A model generated the notes under the pieces. The model made no database searches. It was not told where the DNA came from and saw only the letters and a list, made by a program, of their open reading frames with translations. Below are positions 31,825 through 39,191 of a stretch of 64,000 nt of DNA, piece by piece. The DNA comes from JAXLWB01 sp046328715. Lineage in GTDB: Bacteria > Chloroflexota > Anaerolineae > Caldilineales > Caldilineaceae. Within the stretch, counting starts at the first letter, position 1. Each line of letters opens with the position of its first letter. A program made the position numbers and the translations under genes. The stretch is taken from NCBI GenBank assembly GCA_046328715.1, contig JAXLWB010000014.1, positions 1 through 64,000 on the forward strand, in the 5' to 3' direction.

Positions 31825-33018
31825 TTACTGGCCGACATTATCCTTGTTGTAAACACTAAACGGGCCCATCAGAACGCGCAATCCCTTCTCACGGGTTGGG
31901 TCTTTTTCGATGGTGTAGGTGCCCATGCGGCCAGCCTCAAAGCTCACACCCTCTTTGGCCTCCATCTGCCCGGTGGCGAGCAAATAGGTGGTGTAGTAGG
32001 TGAGATAGCCGAGGTCGACGAAGCTCCACAGTGCAAACTCAGGGGCACAGCCGCTCAGCGTGTATTCTTTCATTTCGCTGGGCAGACCGAGACCGGAAAT
32101 CTTGACCTTATCGCAGAGACCTTCGTCGGTCATGGCTTTGGCGGCGGCTACGATACCGACCGATGTTGGAGCCATGATCAGCTTCATGTCCGGGTACTTG
32201 TCAACCAGGGCCAATGCCTGATTGTAGCTCTCTTCGCTCTGATCGTTGCCGTAGACAGTGTCCACCAGGTTGAGCTTAGCGTACTTGGCATCCTTGAGCG
32301 CTTCCTTCATGGAGGCGATCCAGGAATTCTGGTTTGAGGCATCGGGTGAAGCGGAAAGAATCGCAAAATCGCCACCATCCGCACCCAGAATGTCGAGTGC
32401 CATGTCGGCCATGACCTTGCCGGTTTCGTTGAAATCGACCTGGGCCACAAAGACATCCTCGCCTTCAGCGCTCGGAATCTGGCTGTCCCACGTCACGACG
32501 GTCATGCCAGCATCCTTGGCGGCCTTGGCGGCAGGAGCAATCTGATCGCCAGCATTGTTGGAGATCATGATCGCCTTAGCCCCTTGCGTCGGTGCATTGG
32601 TGACGGTTTCGATCTGGCCTTCCACGCTCTTTTCGGCGGTAGGACCGGTGAAAGTCAACTCTGCCTTGTTGCCAAGTTCCTTATGGGCTTCCTGTGCACC
32701 CTGATTGGCTTCGTCGAAGACGGCGATGCCGAGGAACTTGGGCAGCAGGATCATGGGCACATCGCCAGCATTGGCGATCTTAACTGCTTCGCCAGAGGCG
32801 GCAGCGGGTGCGGCTTCCGGAGCCTTGGTTGGCTCGGCTGCGGCTGGCACTGGTGTATCGGTGGGAGCAGCAGCGGGTTCAGGCGTGTTGGTCGCAGCTT
32901 CTGCGACGGGTGCAGCCGGGGCAGAAGTGGGTTCGGCTGCGTCGCCACCACCACAAGCCGCCAGCAACATCGAGAAGACTACCAAGATGCTGAGAATCGC
33001 TCGAAGATTTTTCGTCAT
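31825..33018 (-). CDS. Sugar ABC transporter substrate-binding lipoprotein (RhaS/LsrB-like)
   Basis: A 397-residue surface lipoprotein of the periplasmic-binding-protein I family. Lipobox LAAC (Cys at residue 22) is followed by an Ala/Pro/Thr-rich linker (about 27-75), typical of monoderm bacteria. The mature domain (KFLGIAVFDEANQGAQEAHK, SEGQIETV-like segment EGQIETVTNAPTQGAKAIMI, and FALWSFVDLGYLTYY) is close to rhamnose and autoinducer-2 binding proteins. It is the last gene of the ABC operon, separated from the permeases by a 134-bp repeat element. The ligand is inferred to be a deoxysugar or related pentose. Confidence 0.9.
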   Translation of the reverse strand: MTKNLRAILSILVVFSMLLAACGGGDAAEPTSAPAAPVAEAATNTPEPAAAPTDTPVPAAAEPTKAPEAAPAAASGEAVKIANAGDVPMILLPKFLGIAVFDEANQGAQEAHKELGNKAELTFTGPTAEKSVEGQIETVTNAPTQGAKAIMISNNAGDQIAPAAKAAKDAGMTVVTWDSQIPSAEGEDVFVAQVDFNETGKVMADMALDILGADGGDFAILSASPDASNQNSWIASMKEALKDAKYAKLNLVDTVYGNDQSEESYNQALALVDKYPDMKLIMAPTSVGIVAAAKAMTDEGLCDKVKISGLGLPSEMKEYTLSGCAPEFALWSFVDLGYLTYYTTYLLATGQMEAKEGVSFEAGRMGTYTIEKDPTREKGLRVLMGPFSVYNKDNVGQ

Positions 33019-33066
33019 ATTTCTCCTTTGTATATTTTCAACTTCTATTGAAAGTAGATAACGATG

Positions 33067-33200
33067 AACCCCACCCTAACCCTCCCCAAAACAGGGAGGG
33101 AACTGTCACGAGACAGACAATGATTGGTGGACAGAAGAAAACAGCTTGTACTTCCCGTCACTGTCCCCTCCCCAAAGTAGGGGAGGGTCAGGCTGGGGTT
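33067..33200. mobile_element. 134-bp inverted-repeat element, copy B (MITE-like)
   Basis: Terminal repeats AACCCCACCCTAACCCTCCCC-type (33067-33087) and its complement (33180-33200) with two mismatches. The interior is homologous to copy A (11808-11943): GTCAC-AGACAG and GGACAGAAGAA recur in the same order. It lies within the ABC operon, between the second permease and the binding protein. Confidence 0.75.
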
Positions 33201-33206
33201 GCCTGC

Positions 33207-34178
33207 TTACGTCGCAAGTCGGCGCACCCAGTTGTTGCGTACGTTGCGCATGATGTTGGGAATCAACACCGATAGGATCAACAGCGCGCCGATAATGCCA
33301 GTTTGCGTTTCTCCGGTAATGTTGACCAACGACATACCATTGCGCAGATTCAAAACCAGCAAAATGGACAAGAACACGCCTACCAAGGTCCCTGTGCCGC
33401 CAAAGCTGCTTACCCCACCCAGCAACACCATGGTGATAATGTCAAGTTCAAAGCCTTCGGCGGTGTTGCCACGCACCGCACCCAAGCGGGCCGCCAGCAG
33501 AACGCCTGCCATGGCCGAAATCAAGCCGGAAAGGATGAAAAGCGTCATCTTTACGCGCTTGACCTTCACCCCGGAGTAACGGGCGACTTTTGCATTGTTG
33601 CCGATGACATAGATATAACGGCCAAAGCCAGAAGATTGCAGGACGATCACGGCCAGCACCACCAGCACCAGGAAGAGCACAATCGCCAGCGTCAGTGGGC
33701 CTAGGAATGCCTTTTGACCCAGATCGTTAAACCACTGGGGAAAGCCGGTGATCGATTTATCTTCGAGCAGCACGCGCGCCGCTCCACTGTAGCCGATCAA
33801 GCCAGCCAGTGTGACGACCAGAGATGGCAAACCTACATAGGCACTCCAAAAGCCATTGTTCAGCCCACATAATACACCCGTCAGCAGCGCTACCCCAATC
33901 GCCAAGGGCATCGGGAGACCTTGATCGAAGAGGTAGGCAGTCACACAAGCCGCCAAGCCCATGACCGACGCCACTGAAAGGTCGATTTCACCGTTGATGA
34001 TGATCAGGGTCATCGCCAGGGCGACGATGATCTTCTCAATGTAGAGCTGAAAGAGATTGATCTGATTGTTGACAGTCAGATAATTCGGTGAACGGGAAAC
34101 GTTGATCGCAATGACCACGACCAAGATCAAAAATAAGAGCGCTTCCCAACGTCCCAACCAGCGTAACAATTGTTTCAT
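33207..34178 (-). CDS. Sugar ABC transporter permease (RhaQ/RbsC-like)
   Basis: A 323-residue inner-membrane permease of the ribose/rhamnose family with about eight to ten membrane segments. It contains NGEIDLSVASVMGLAACVTA, GNNAKVARYSGVKV and GGVSSFGGTGTLVGVFLSIL, all characteristic. The ATG at 34178 overlaps the stop of the upstream permease by 4 bp (ATGA), so I chose it over a TTG at 34190. It forms a heterodimer with the preceding permease. Confidence 0.92.
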   Translation of the reverse strand: MKQLLRWLGRWEALLFLILVVVIAINVSRSPNYLTVNNQINLFQLYIEKIIVALAMTLIIINGEIDLSVASVMGLAACVTAYLFDQGLPMPLAIGVALLTGVLCGLNNGFWSAYVGLPSLVVTLAGLIGYSGAARVLLEDKSITGFPQWFNDLGQKAFLGPLTLAIVLFLVLVVLAVIVLQSSGFGRYIYVIGNNAKVARYSGVKVKRVKMTLFILSGLISAMAGVLLAARLGAVRGNTAEGFELDIITMVLLGGVSSFGGTGTLVGVFLSILLVLNLRNGMSLVNITGETQTGIIGALLILSVLIPNIMRNVRNNWVRRLAT

Positions 34179-35176
34179 ACCTTGGTCCAAATCTTTCGCA
34201 GACGGTTCAAGATCACCGCATCGGTTGCCACGGCTAATAAAATCAGCAATCCCAACAGCGCGTCCAGCCAGAATTGACTGATGTCGGGCAGACGGTTCAG
34301 CCCTTGGTCGAGCAGGTCGATCAAGACTGCACCAAAGAGTGCGCCGATCACAGTGCCCGAGCCGCCAAAGATGTTAACGCCCCCCACTACCGCCGCCGCC
34401 ACAACGCGCAACTCTAGCCCCTGTGCCGCCCAGGCTGTAATGTTGCCGTTACGGGCCAGAAACATAAAGCCGGCCAAGCCCGACAGGGCACCACATAACA
34501 CAAAGGCACTCATCACGATGCGTTGAGCCGGTAAGCCAGCCATCTTAGCTGCATCCGGATTGGAACCGACGGCATAGAGGCGACGGCCATATTGGAGATA
34601 GGTCAGCACCAGTTGAAAGAGGATAACGACTACGATGGCAATCAGCACGAGCGTGCGTAAATCAAAGTCACCGGCACTGTAGACCACCTGACGAGGTAGT
34701 TCGATCAGCCAATCGGGCAGCGAATCGGTCGTCACCGTTTTGGCTTGACCGTAGGCGAGCAGAATGGTGCGGTAGAGTGCCATCGTACCGAGCGTACAAA
34801 TGATCGCTGGCACTCGACCATAGGCCACAATCAAGCCGTTGATCAAGCCTGCCAGCGCGCCGACCCCAATTGCTATCAGCAGCGATATAAATGGCGACCA
34901 ACCGCTATGTTGTCCGAGCTGCATCCCTAAAAAGTAAGCGCTAAACCCTACAATCGAGCCGACTGAAAGGTCGATATTGCGTGTCAGTACCACTAGGGTT
35001 TGCCCCACGGCGACCACGGCAACCACGGCTACGCTTGTTGCAATTCGGTTAAAGGTGCGTCCGCTGGCGAAGTTGTTGATTTGTGTGCTGAAAAAGATCA
35101 CCACACCGGCAATCAATAACAACAACACAAATTCACGAATCTGTTCTGGGCGAATTGCCCGTTTAAGTGCATTCAT
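34175..35176 (-). CDS. Sugar ABC transporter permease (RhaP/RbsC-like)
   Basis: A 333-residue permease with about eight to ten membrane segments. LTRNIDLSVGSIVGFSAYFL, AVGSNPDAAKMAGLPAQRI and GGVNIFGGSGTVIGALFGAV are the characteristic family motifs. It is coupled to the second permease. Upstream, 140 bp with a candidate small RNA on the opposite strand separate it from a broken DUF3800 gene. Confidence 0.92.
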   Translation of the reverse strand: MNALKRAIRPEQIREFVLLLLIAGVVIFFSTQINNFASGRTFNRIATSVAVVAVVAVGQTLVVLTRNIDLSVGSIVGFSAYFLGMQLGQHSGWSPFISLLIAIGVGALAGLINGLIVAYGRVPAIICTLGTMALYRTILLAYGQAKTVTTDSLPDWLIELPRQVVYSAGDFDLRTLVLIAIVVVILFQLVLTYLQYGRRLYAVGSNPDAAKMAGLPAQRIVMSAFVLCGALSGLAGFMFLARNGNITAWAAQGLELRVVAAAVVGGVNIFGGSGTVIGALFGAVLIDLLDQGLNRLPDISQFWLDALLGLLILLAVATDAVILNRLRKIWTKV

Positions 35177-35181
35177 ACACG

Positions 35182-35210
35182 TTGACGTTTTGGCCTAATT
35201 GTAGTACAAT
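35182..35210 (+). promoter_or_regulatory. Sigma70-type promoter for candidate small RNA
   Basis: TTGACG (35182-35187), 17 bp, TACAAT (35205-35210), pointing to a transcript start near 35217. It is opposite to the permease genes on either side. Confidence 0.7.
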
Positions 35211-35216
35211 GCTTTT

Positions 35217-35320
35217 GGTAAGGTGCCCCGGACTGTACGGGGACTAATGGTCTAGCTGAAACGCTAGACGCCTGCTAGCAGAAATGGAACCTCATGGTAA
35301 GCTGCCATGAGGTTCTTTTA
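35217..35320 (+). ncRNA. Candidate structured small RNA with terminator
   Basis: About 100 nt, between a good promoter and a good terminator, with no ORF. Helices seen: CCCCG/CGGGG (35226-35242), GTCTAGC/GCTAGAC around the loop TGAAAC (35250-35269), the palindrome CTGCTAGCAG (35272-35281), and the terminator stem GAACCTCATGG/CCATGAGGTTC followed by TTTTA (35287-35320). It matches none of the RNA families I can recall (not SRP, 6S or tmRNA). It overlaps the DUF3800 stop by three bases on the other strand. It could regulate the sugar operon. Confidence 0.6.
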
Positions 35321-36020
35321 TGGAATCTTGGTCAACAAGATCTTGTTTTGCAATAGAGAATAAGCATCATACAAGGGTTGAGTACGCTCAATTCGCGGCA
35401 ACTCATTAGAAACAAAATCTACCAGATAAGCACAAAAATCTGTCAGTTGAAGTCCTGCATAGAAGGCTGAAAATCCAAACCAAGGCATTTCAACTAACTG
35501 AGTTTTACCCATTCTGGAGGCAATCCAATCACGATATGCATCGATGAGCCTTCTGTCTTGTACACTAGAATGCATATCCGAACGCATATCGACCATTACC
35601 ATTCCTGGTTGCCCTAATCTATCTAGCTCTGTATCTAACTCTTCAAGTAAACGCCAAAAGGCTAAACGATAAAGATCACTATCTGTTGCAACATAATCAG
35701 GCAAATCACGAGTATCAACCTGAACCGCAAAAATATGGCAGGGCAATTCCGCTAATAACTGAGCAATTTTGTTTAATAGCTTCTGAGCGTGTTTCCCAAG
35801 ATTGACCCTTGAAAAATTTTTCGCCCCGTCGAATGTCTCTACCTTTTATCTCAAAATCCTCTGGCTTAGCCCAACTTACCAACCGACGTTTCAACCCTGC
35901 CAATTTTGCATCTAGGCTCTGCCAATCTGCAGATGAGATTGCTAGCGCACACAAGACGAAAAAAGGACTCCGTGGATCTTTTAGCCCTGTACCACTCTCA
36001 TCTATATAAAATAGAATCAC
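35318..36020 (-). pseudogene. DUF3800 family protein, frameshifted
   Basis: Two overlapping frames form one DUF3800 protein of about 233 residues. The N-terminal half starts FYIDESGTGLKDPRSPFFVL, with the first catalytic-type Asp of this RNase H-like family. The C-terminal half contains MVMVDMRSDMHSSVQDRRLI and LQLTDFCAYLVDF, with further acidic residues. One extra A in the AAAA run (TTTT on the + strand at 35767-35770) breaks the frame. Removing it restores IKQIAQLLAELPCHIF. The GTG start at 36020 overlaps the ABC ATPase stop (GTGA), so it is coupled to the operon. It may be a pseudogene or a sequencing error. Confidence 0.75.
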
Positions 36021-37522
36021 AGGGCCTGTCCCATCATTGCAGTTAATACCTTTTCTTGCGTGGCCTCTTGGCGTTCAAAGATGCCCATCTGTTTGCCCTC
36101 GCGCATGACAAGAATGCGGTCGCTCATCGCCAGCACTTCGGGCAAGTCGGACGAGATCAAGATCACGGCGATGCCTTGGCTGGTGAGGTCGTTGATGATG
36201 TGGTGAACTTCGGCTTTGGCCCCCACATCGATTCCGCGTGTTGGCTCGTCCAGAATCAGTAGCTTGGGTTTGGTGTTGAGCCACTTGCTGAGCATCACCT
36301 TTTGCTGGTTGCCACCCGACAGTTTGCCCACCTCTGCCGTGACCGAAGGTGTACGGATCGACAACTGCTTGCGGAATTCCTCAGCCGTGTCAACTTCCGC
36401 TTGCGTGTGGATCAACCCGAGTTTGCTAAGATAGTGCTGTAGCGTTGGCAGGGTGATGTTGGTAACGATAGTCATCGGCATACTCAAGCCAAGTTGGCGT
36501 CGATCCTCGGTCAGGTAGGCGATGCCAAGCTTCATCGCCTGTTCGGGCGTACGGATCTGGACGTGCTGCCCAGCAAACGAGATCTCGCCTGCATCGGCTG
36601 GCTCCACACCAAAGAGCGCCAGCCCGACATCGGTGCGCCGGGCCCCGACCAATCCTGCGAAGCCGAGCACCTCGCCTTGATAGACCTCAAAGTTGAGATT
36701 GCTGAAGATGTTTTCTTTGCTCAGCCCCGCTACACTCATCAGCTTTGCGCCACGAGTTGTGCTAGCCTTGACAAAAAAGTCGCCGATCTCGCGGCCCACC
36801 ATGTCGCGAATTGCCCGCTCAACCGTCATCTCGCTGCGTGGTGCGCTTGAGATAAGTTTGCCATCGCGGAAAACCGTGATGCGGTCCGCAATCTCAAAGA
36901 CCTCTTCCATGCGATGGCTGATATAAAGGATGGCCACGCCCTGTTGTCGCAGCCGGTTGATCAAGGTGAAAAGTTGGCGTACTTCGTGGGCGGAGAGTGC
37001 GGCAGTCGGTTCATCCATGATCAACACACGCACATTGAGCGAGATGGCCTTGGCAATTTCGACCACCTGCTGCGCCCCCACGGTGAGATTGCGTGCTGGC
37101 TGGCGCACATCCATCTTCACATCGAGTTGCGCCAGAATGCTTTGCGCATCACGGTTGAGCCTGCCCCAGTTCATCAGCGATCCTCGGTTACGGTGGCTGA
37201 TAAAGATGTTCTCGGCCACATTGAGATCGGGAAAGATCATCGGCTCCTGGTAAATGGCGGCGATACCCTGCGACTGCGCTTCAATCGAATTGCGCACAGC
37301 AATCGACTTCCCGTCCAACACCACGTCTCCGCTATCGGGCTGATAGATGCCGGTCATGATCTTGATCAGGGTGGACTTGCCTGCGCCATTTTCACCCAAT
37401 AAGGCGTGGATTTCTCCAGGATAAAGGGTCAAGGAGACATCGTCCAGCGCTTGCGTCGTGTCAAAGCGTTTGGAGATATGTTGCATCTCAAGGACAGGTT
37501 GTTTGCTGGGGCTGGTGGACAT
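36017..37522 (-). CDS. Sugar ABC transporter ATP-binding protein (RhaT/RbsA-like)
   Basis: A 501-residue protein with two fused ATPase domains, normal for RbsA/RhaT. The first domain has Walker A GENGAGKST and Walker B VLIMDEPTAALS. The second has a degenerate Walker A (AGLVGARRTD) and the signature LSGGNQQK with LLILDEPTRGIDVG. The ATG at 37522 gives the family length; the longer TTG start at 37597 adds an unlikely leader. It is the first gene of the operon. Energises uptake with the two permeases. Confidence 0.93.
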   Translation of the reverse strand: MSTSPSKQPVLEMQHISKRFDTTQALDDVSLTLYPGEIHALLGENGAGKSTLIKIMTGIYQPDSGDVVLDGKSIAVRNSIEAQSQGIAAIYQEPMIFPDLNVAENIFISHRNRGSLMNWGRLNRDAQSILAQLDVKMDVRQPARNLTVGAQQVVEIAKAISLNVRVLIMDEPTAALSAHEVRQLFTLINRLRQQGVAILYISHRMEEVFEIADRITVFRDGKLISSAPRSEMTVERAIRDMVGREIGDFFVKASTTRGAKLMSVAGLSKENIFSNLNFEVYQGEVLGFAGLVGARRTDVGLALFGVEPADAGEISFAGQHVQIRTPEQAMKLGIAYLTEDRRQLGLSMPMTIVTNITLPTLQHYLSKLGLIHTQAEVDTAEEFRKQLSIRTPSVTAEVGKLSGGNQQKVMLSKWLNTKPKLLILDEPTRGIDVGAKAEVHHIINDLTSQGIAVILISSDLPEVLAMSDRILVMREGKQMGIFERQEATQEKVLTAMMGQAL

Positions 37523-37692
37523 GTCAAGCGGCCATTTCGTCACTGGGTGAATGGAAAACAAAATTTTAGATTCATGATTGTCTGGTAGATGTTTCAAGTA
37601 TAACGACGCTTGCGCAGCCTGTCAAAATGGGGTTGAATATTGGCTTGTGATATGATGACCGCCATCACCCAGTTATCGATTTGAAAGCTATG

Positions 37693-37746
37693 CACAAAGT
37701 AACATTCTCGCACCGCACCCATTGGGTAGCTAGATGTTACTTTGTG
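37693..37746. promoter_or_regulatory. 13-bp inverted repeat in divergent promoter region
   Basis: CACAAAGTAACAT (37693-37705) pairs with ATGTTACTTTGTG (37734-37746) across 28 bp, 40 bp before the FAH-family gene and between the two divergent transcripts. It could be an operator for a sugar regulator or an RNA hairpin. Confidence 0.5.
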
Positions 37747-37785
37747 GCAATCGCTGTATATCCATTCTCCTGAAAGGACTTGACA

Positions 37786-38640
37786 ATGCGACTTGTTACT
37801 TACCAATCCGCCAACGGAGCACAACTTGGCGTTGTGCGCGGCGATCAGATCGTCGCCGTCCCCAATCTCGACATGCTTAGCTTGATTGAACAGGGCGAAG
37901 CAGGTCTTGCTGCGGCTCAAAAGGCCAGCGGTGCGACCCAAGCATTGGCTAGCGCCAAATTACTGGCCCCCATCCCCAATCCACGACGCAACATTCTCTG
38001 CATTGGTATGAACTATGCTGCCCACGCTGCGGAAGGATTTCGGGCTCGTGGTGAACCGGTTGTGCTGCCCAAAATTCCTGTCTTTTTCACCAAAAACACC
38101 TTAGCGGTCAACGGCCCTTATGATGATGTTCCCTGGCATTCAAACGCCACCCAACAGGTAGACTGGGAGGTTGAACTGGCCGTAGTGATTGGCAAACGTG
38201 GCATCAACATTGCGGCTGCCGATGCCTTTGATTATGTCTTTGGCTACACCGTGGTCAACGACGTCAGTGCTCGTGACCGCCAGCGCGAACACCAGCAATT
38301 CTTCAAGGGCAAAAGCATGGATGGCTCCTGCCCGATGGGACCCTGGATCGTGACCAAGGATGAAGTGCCCGATCCGCACAATCTGCAATTGCGCACCAAA
38401 GTCAATGGTGTCTTGAAGCAAAACTCGAATACGTCTGACTTCATCTTCAACATTCCCACCTTTATCGAGTGGCTCTCCAAAGGCATGACCCTACTGCCCG
38501 GTGACGTGATCGCCACTGGTACGCCCGAAGGCGTGGGTTTTGCCCGCAACCCACCCGAATTTCTCGGCGACGGCGACATCGTAGAATGCGAGGTTGAAGG
38601 GATTGGGACGATTCGCAATAAGGTGGTAAAGGTTGGCTAA
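37786..38640 (+). CDS. Fumarylacetoacetate hydrolase (FAH) family protein
   Basis: A 284-residue hydrolase/lyase of the FAH family. NILCIGMNYAAHAAEGF, VDWEVELAVVIGKRG with metal-binding Glu residues, GYTVVNDVSARDRQ, KSMDGSCPMGPWIV and TGTPEGVGFARNPPEFLGDG are all present. Members cleave 2-keto-3-deoxy sugar acids among other substrates. Lying divergent to a rhamnose/fucose-type ABC operon, a role in deoxysugar catabolism (2-keto-3-deoxy-L-rhamnonate or fuconate) is likely but inferred. ATG at 37786 with AAAGGA upstream, not the TTG at 37780. Confidence 0.9.
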   Translation: MRLVTYQSANGAQLGVVRGDQIVAVPNLDMLSLIEQGEAGLAAAQKASGATQALASAKLLAPIPNPRRNILCIGMNYAAHAAEGFRARGEPVVLPKIPVFFTKNTLAVNGPYDDVPWHSNATQQVDWEVELAVVIGKRGINIAAADAFDYVFGYTVVNDVSARDRQREHQQFFKGKSMDGSCPMGPWIVTKDEVPDPHNLQLRTKVNGVLKQNSNTSDFIFNIPTFIEWLSKGMTLLPGDVIATGTPEGVGFARNPPEFLGDGDIVECEVEGIGTIRNKVVKVG

Positions 38641-38660
38641 ACCCAGCTGATAACCTAAAA

Positions 38661-38702
38661 GCACAGAATTAATCGTTGAATAGATTAATTCTGTGCTTTT
38701 TT
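38661..38702 (+). terminator. Intrinsic terminator after the FAH-family gene
   Basis: A 14-bp perfect stem GCACAGAATTAATC/GATTAATTCTGTGC with an 8-base loop, followed by TTTTTT (38697-38702). Confidence 0.88.
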
Positions 38703-38736
38703 ATTGGTGGAACTGTTTGTAGTTTCCTTTCTATTT

Positions 38737-38765
38737 TTGACCGGATACTCGCTTGGCTGTATTCT
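38737..38765 (+). promoter_or_regulatory. Promoter of the thioredoxin gene
   Basis: TTGACC (38737-38742), 17 bp, TATTCT (38760-38765). The expected start (about 38772) is only a few bases before the ATG at 38776, so the mRNA would be nearly leaderless. Confidence 0.55.
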
Positions 38766-38775
38766 GTGCGATACG

Positions 38776-39174
38776 ATGTTGTCTAAACTTTTTGGACGTA
38801 AGCCTGCGAAGACGCCACCTTCGCCCAGAGCCACCCCTCAGCCGCCGCCTATTCTGGATGTGAGCGACGCTGATTTTGCTGAGCGCGTGGAGGCAAGTTC
38901 GCTTCCTGTGGTGGTCGATGTTTGGGCAGAATGGTGTCAGCCTTGTCAAACGATGTCGGCCTATGTGGGTTTTCTGGCTCAGGAATATCAAGGTCGGCTT
39001 ATCGTGGCGGCGCTTGATGCCGATGAAAATCTGCAAACCAGCGAGCGTTTTCAGATTCTTGGTTTGCCAACGTTGCTCTTTTTTAAGAACGGAATGGAAG
39101 TCGATCGCATCGTGGGACTGATCTCCTTTGCCGAAATCAAGGCCCGAGCCGAATCATTAATCTCCAATCTTTAA
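38776..39174 (+). CDS. Thioredoxin-like protein
   Basis: A 132-residue thioredoxin-fold protein with active site WCQPC (family WCGPC; Gly replaced by Gln) in VDVWAEWCQPCQTMSAYVGF. A Pro-rich N-terminal extension (residues about 9-30) precedes the domain. The cis-Pro lies in ILGLPTLLFFKNG. The ATG at 38776 fits a promoter just upstream; a TTG at 38704 would add a hydrophobic stretch but begins inside the preceding terminator's tail region. proS follows after 17 bp, so they may be co-transcribed. Confidence 0.88.
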   Translation: MLSKLFGRKPAKTPPSPRATPQPPPILDVSDADFAERVEASSLPVVVDVWAEWCQPCQTMSAYVGFLAQEYQGRLIVAALDADENLQTSERFQILGLPTLLFFKNGMEVDRIVGLISFAEIKARAESLISNL

Positions 39175-39191
39175 GTCTCTGGAGCTGTATT

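Noticed and set aside
35217..35320. SRP RNA, 6S RNA or a hammerhead ribozyme
   Set aside because: No GGAAG-type SRP tetraloop region, wrong size for 6S, and no CUGANGA core.
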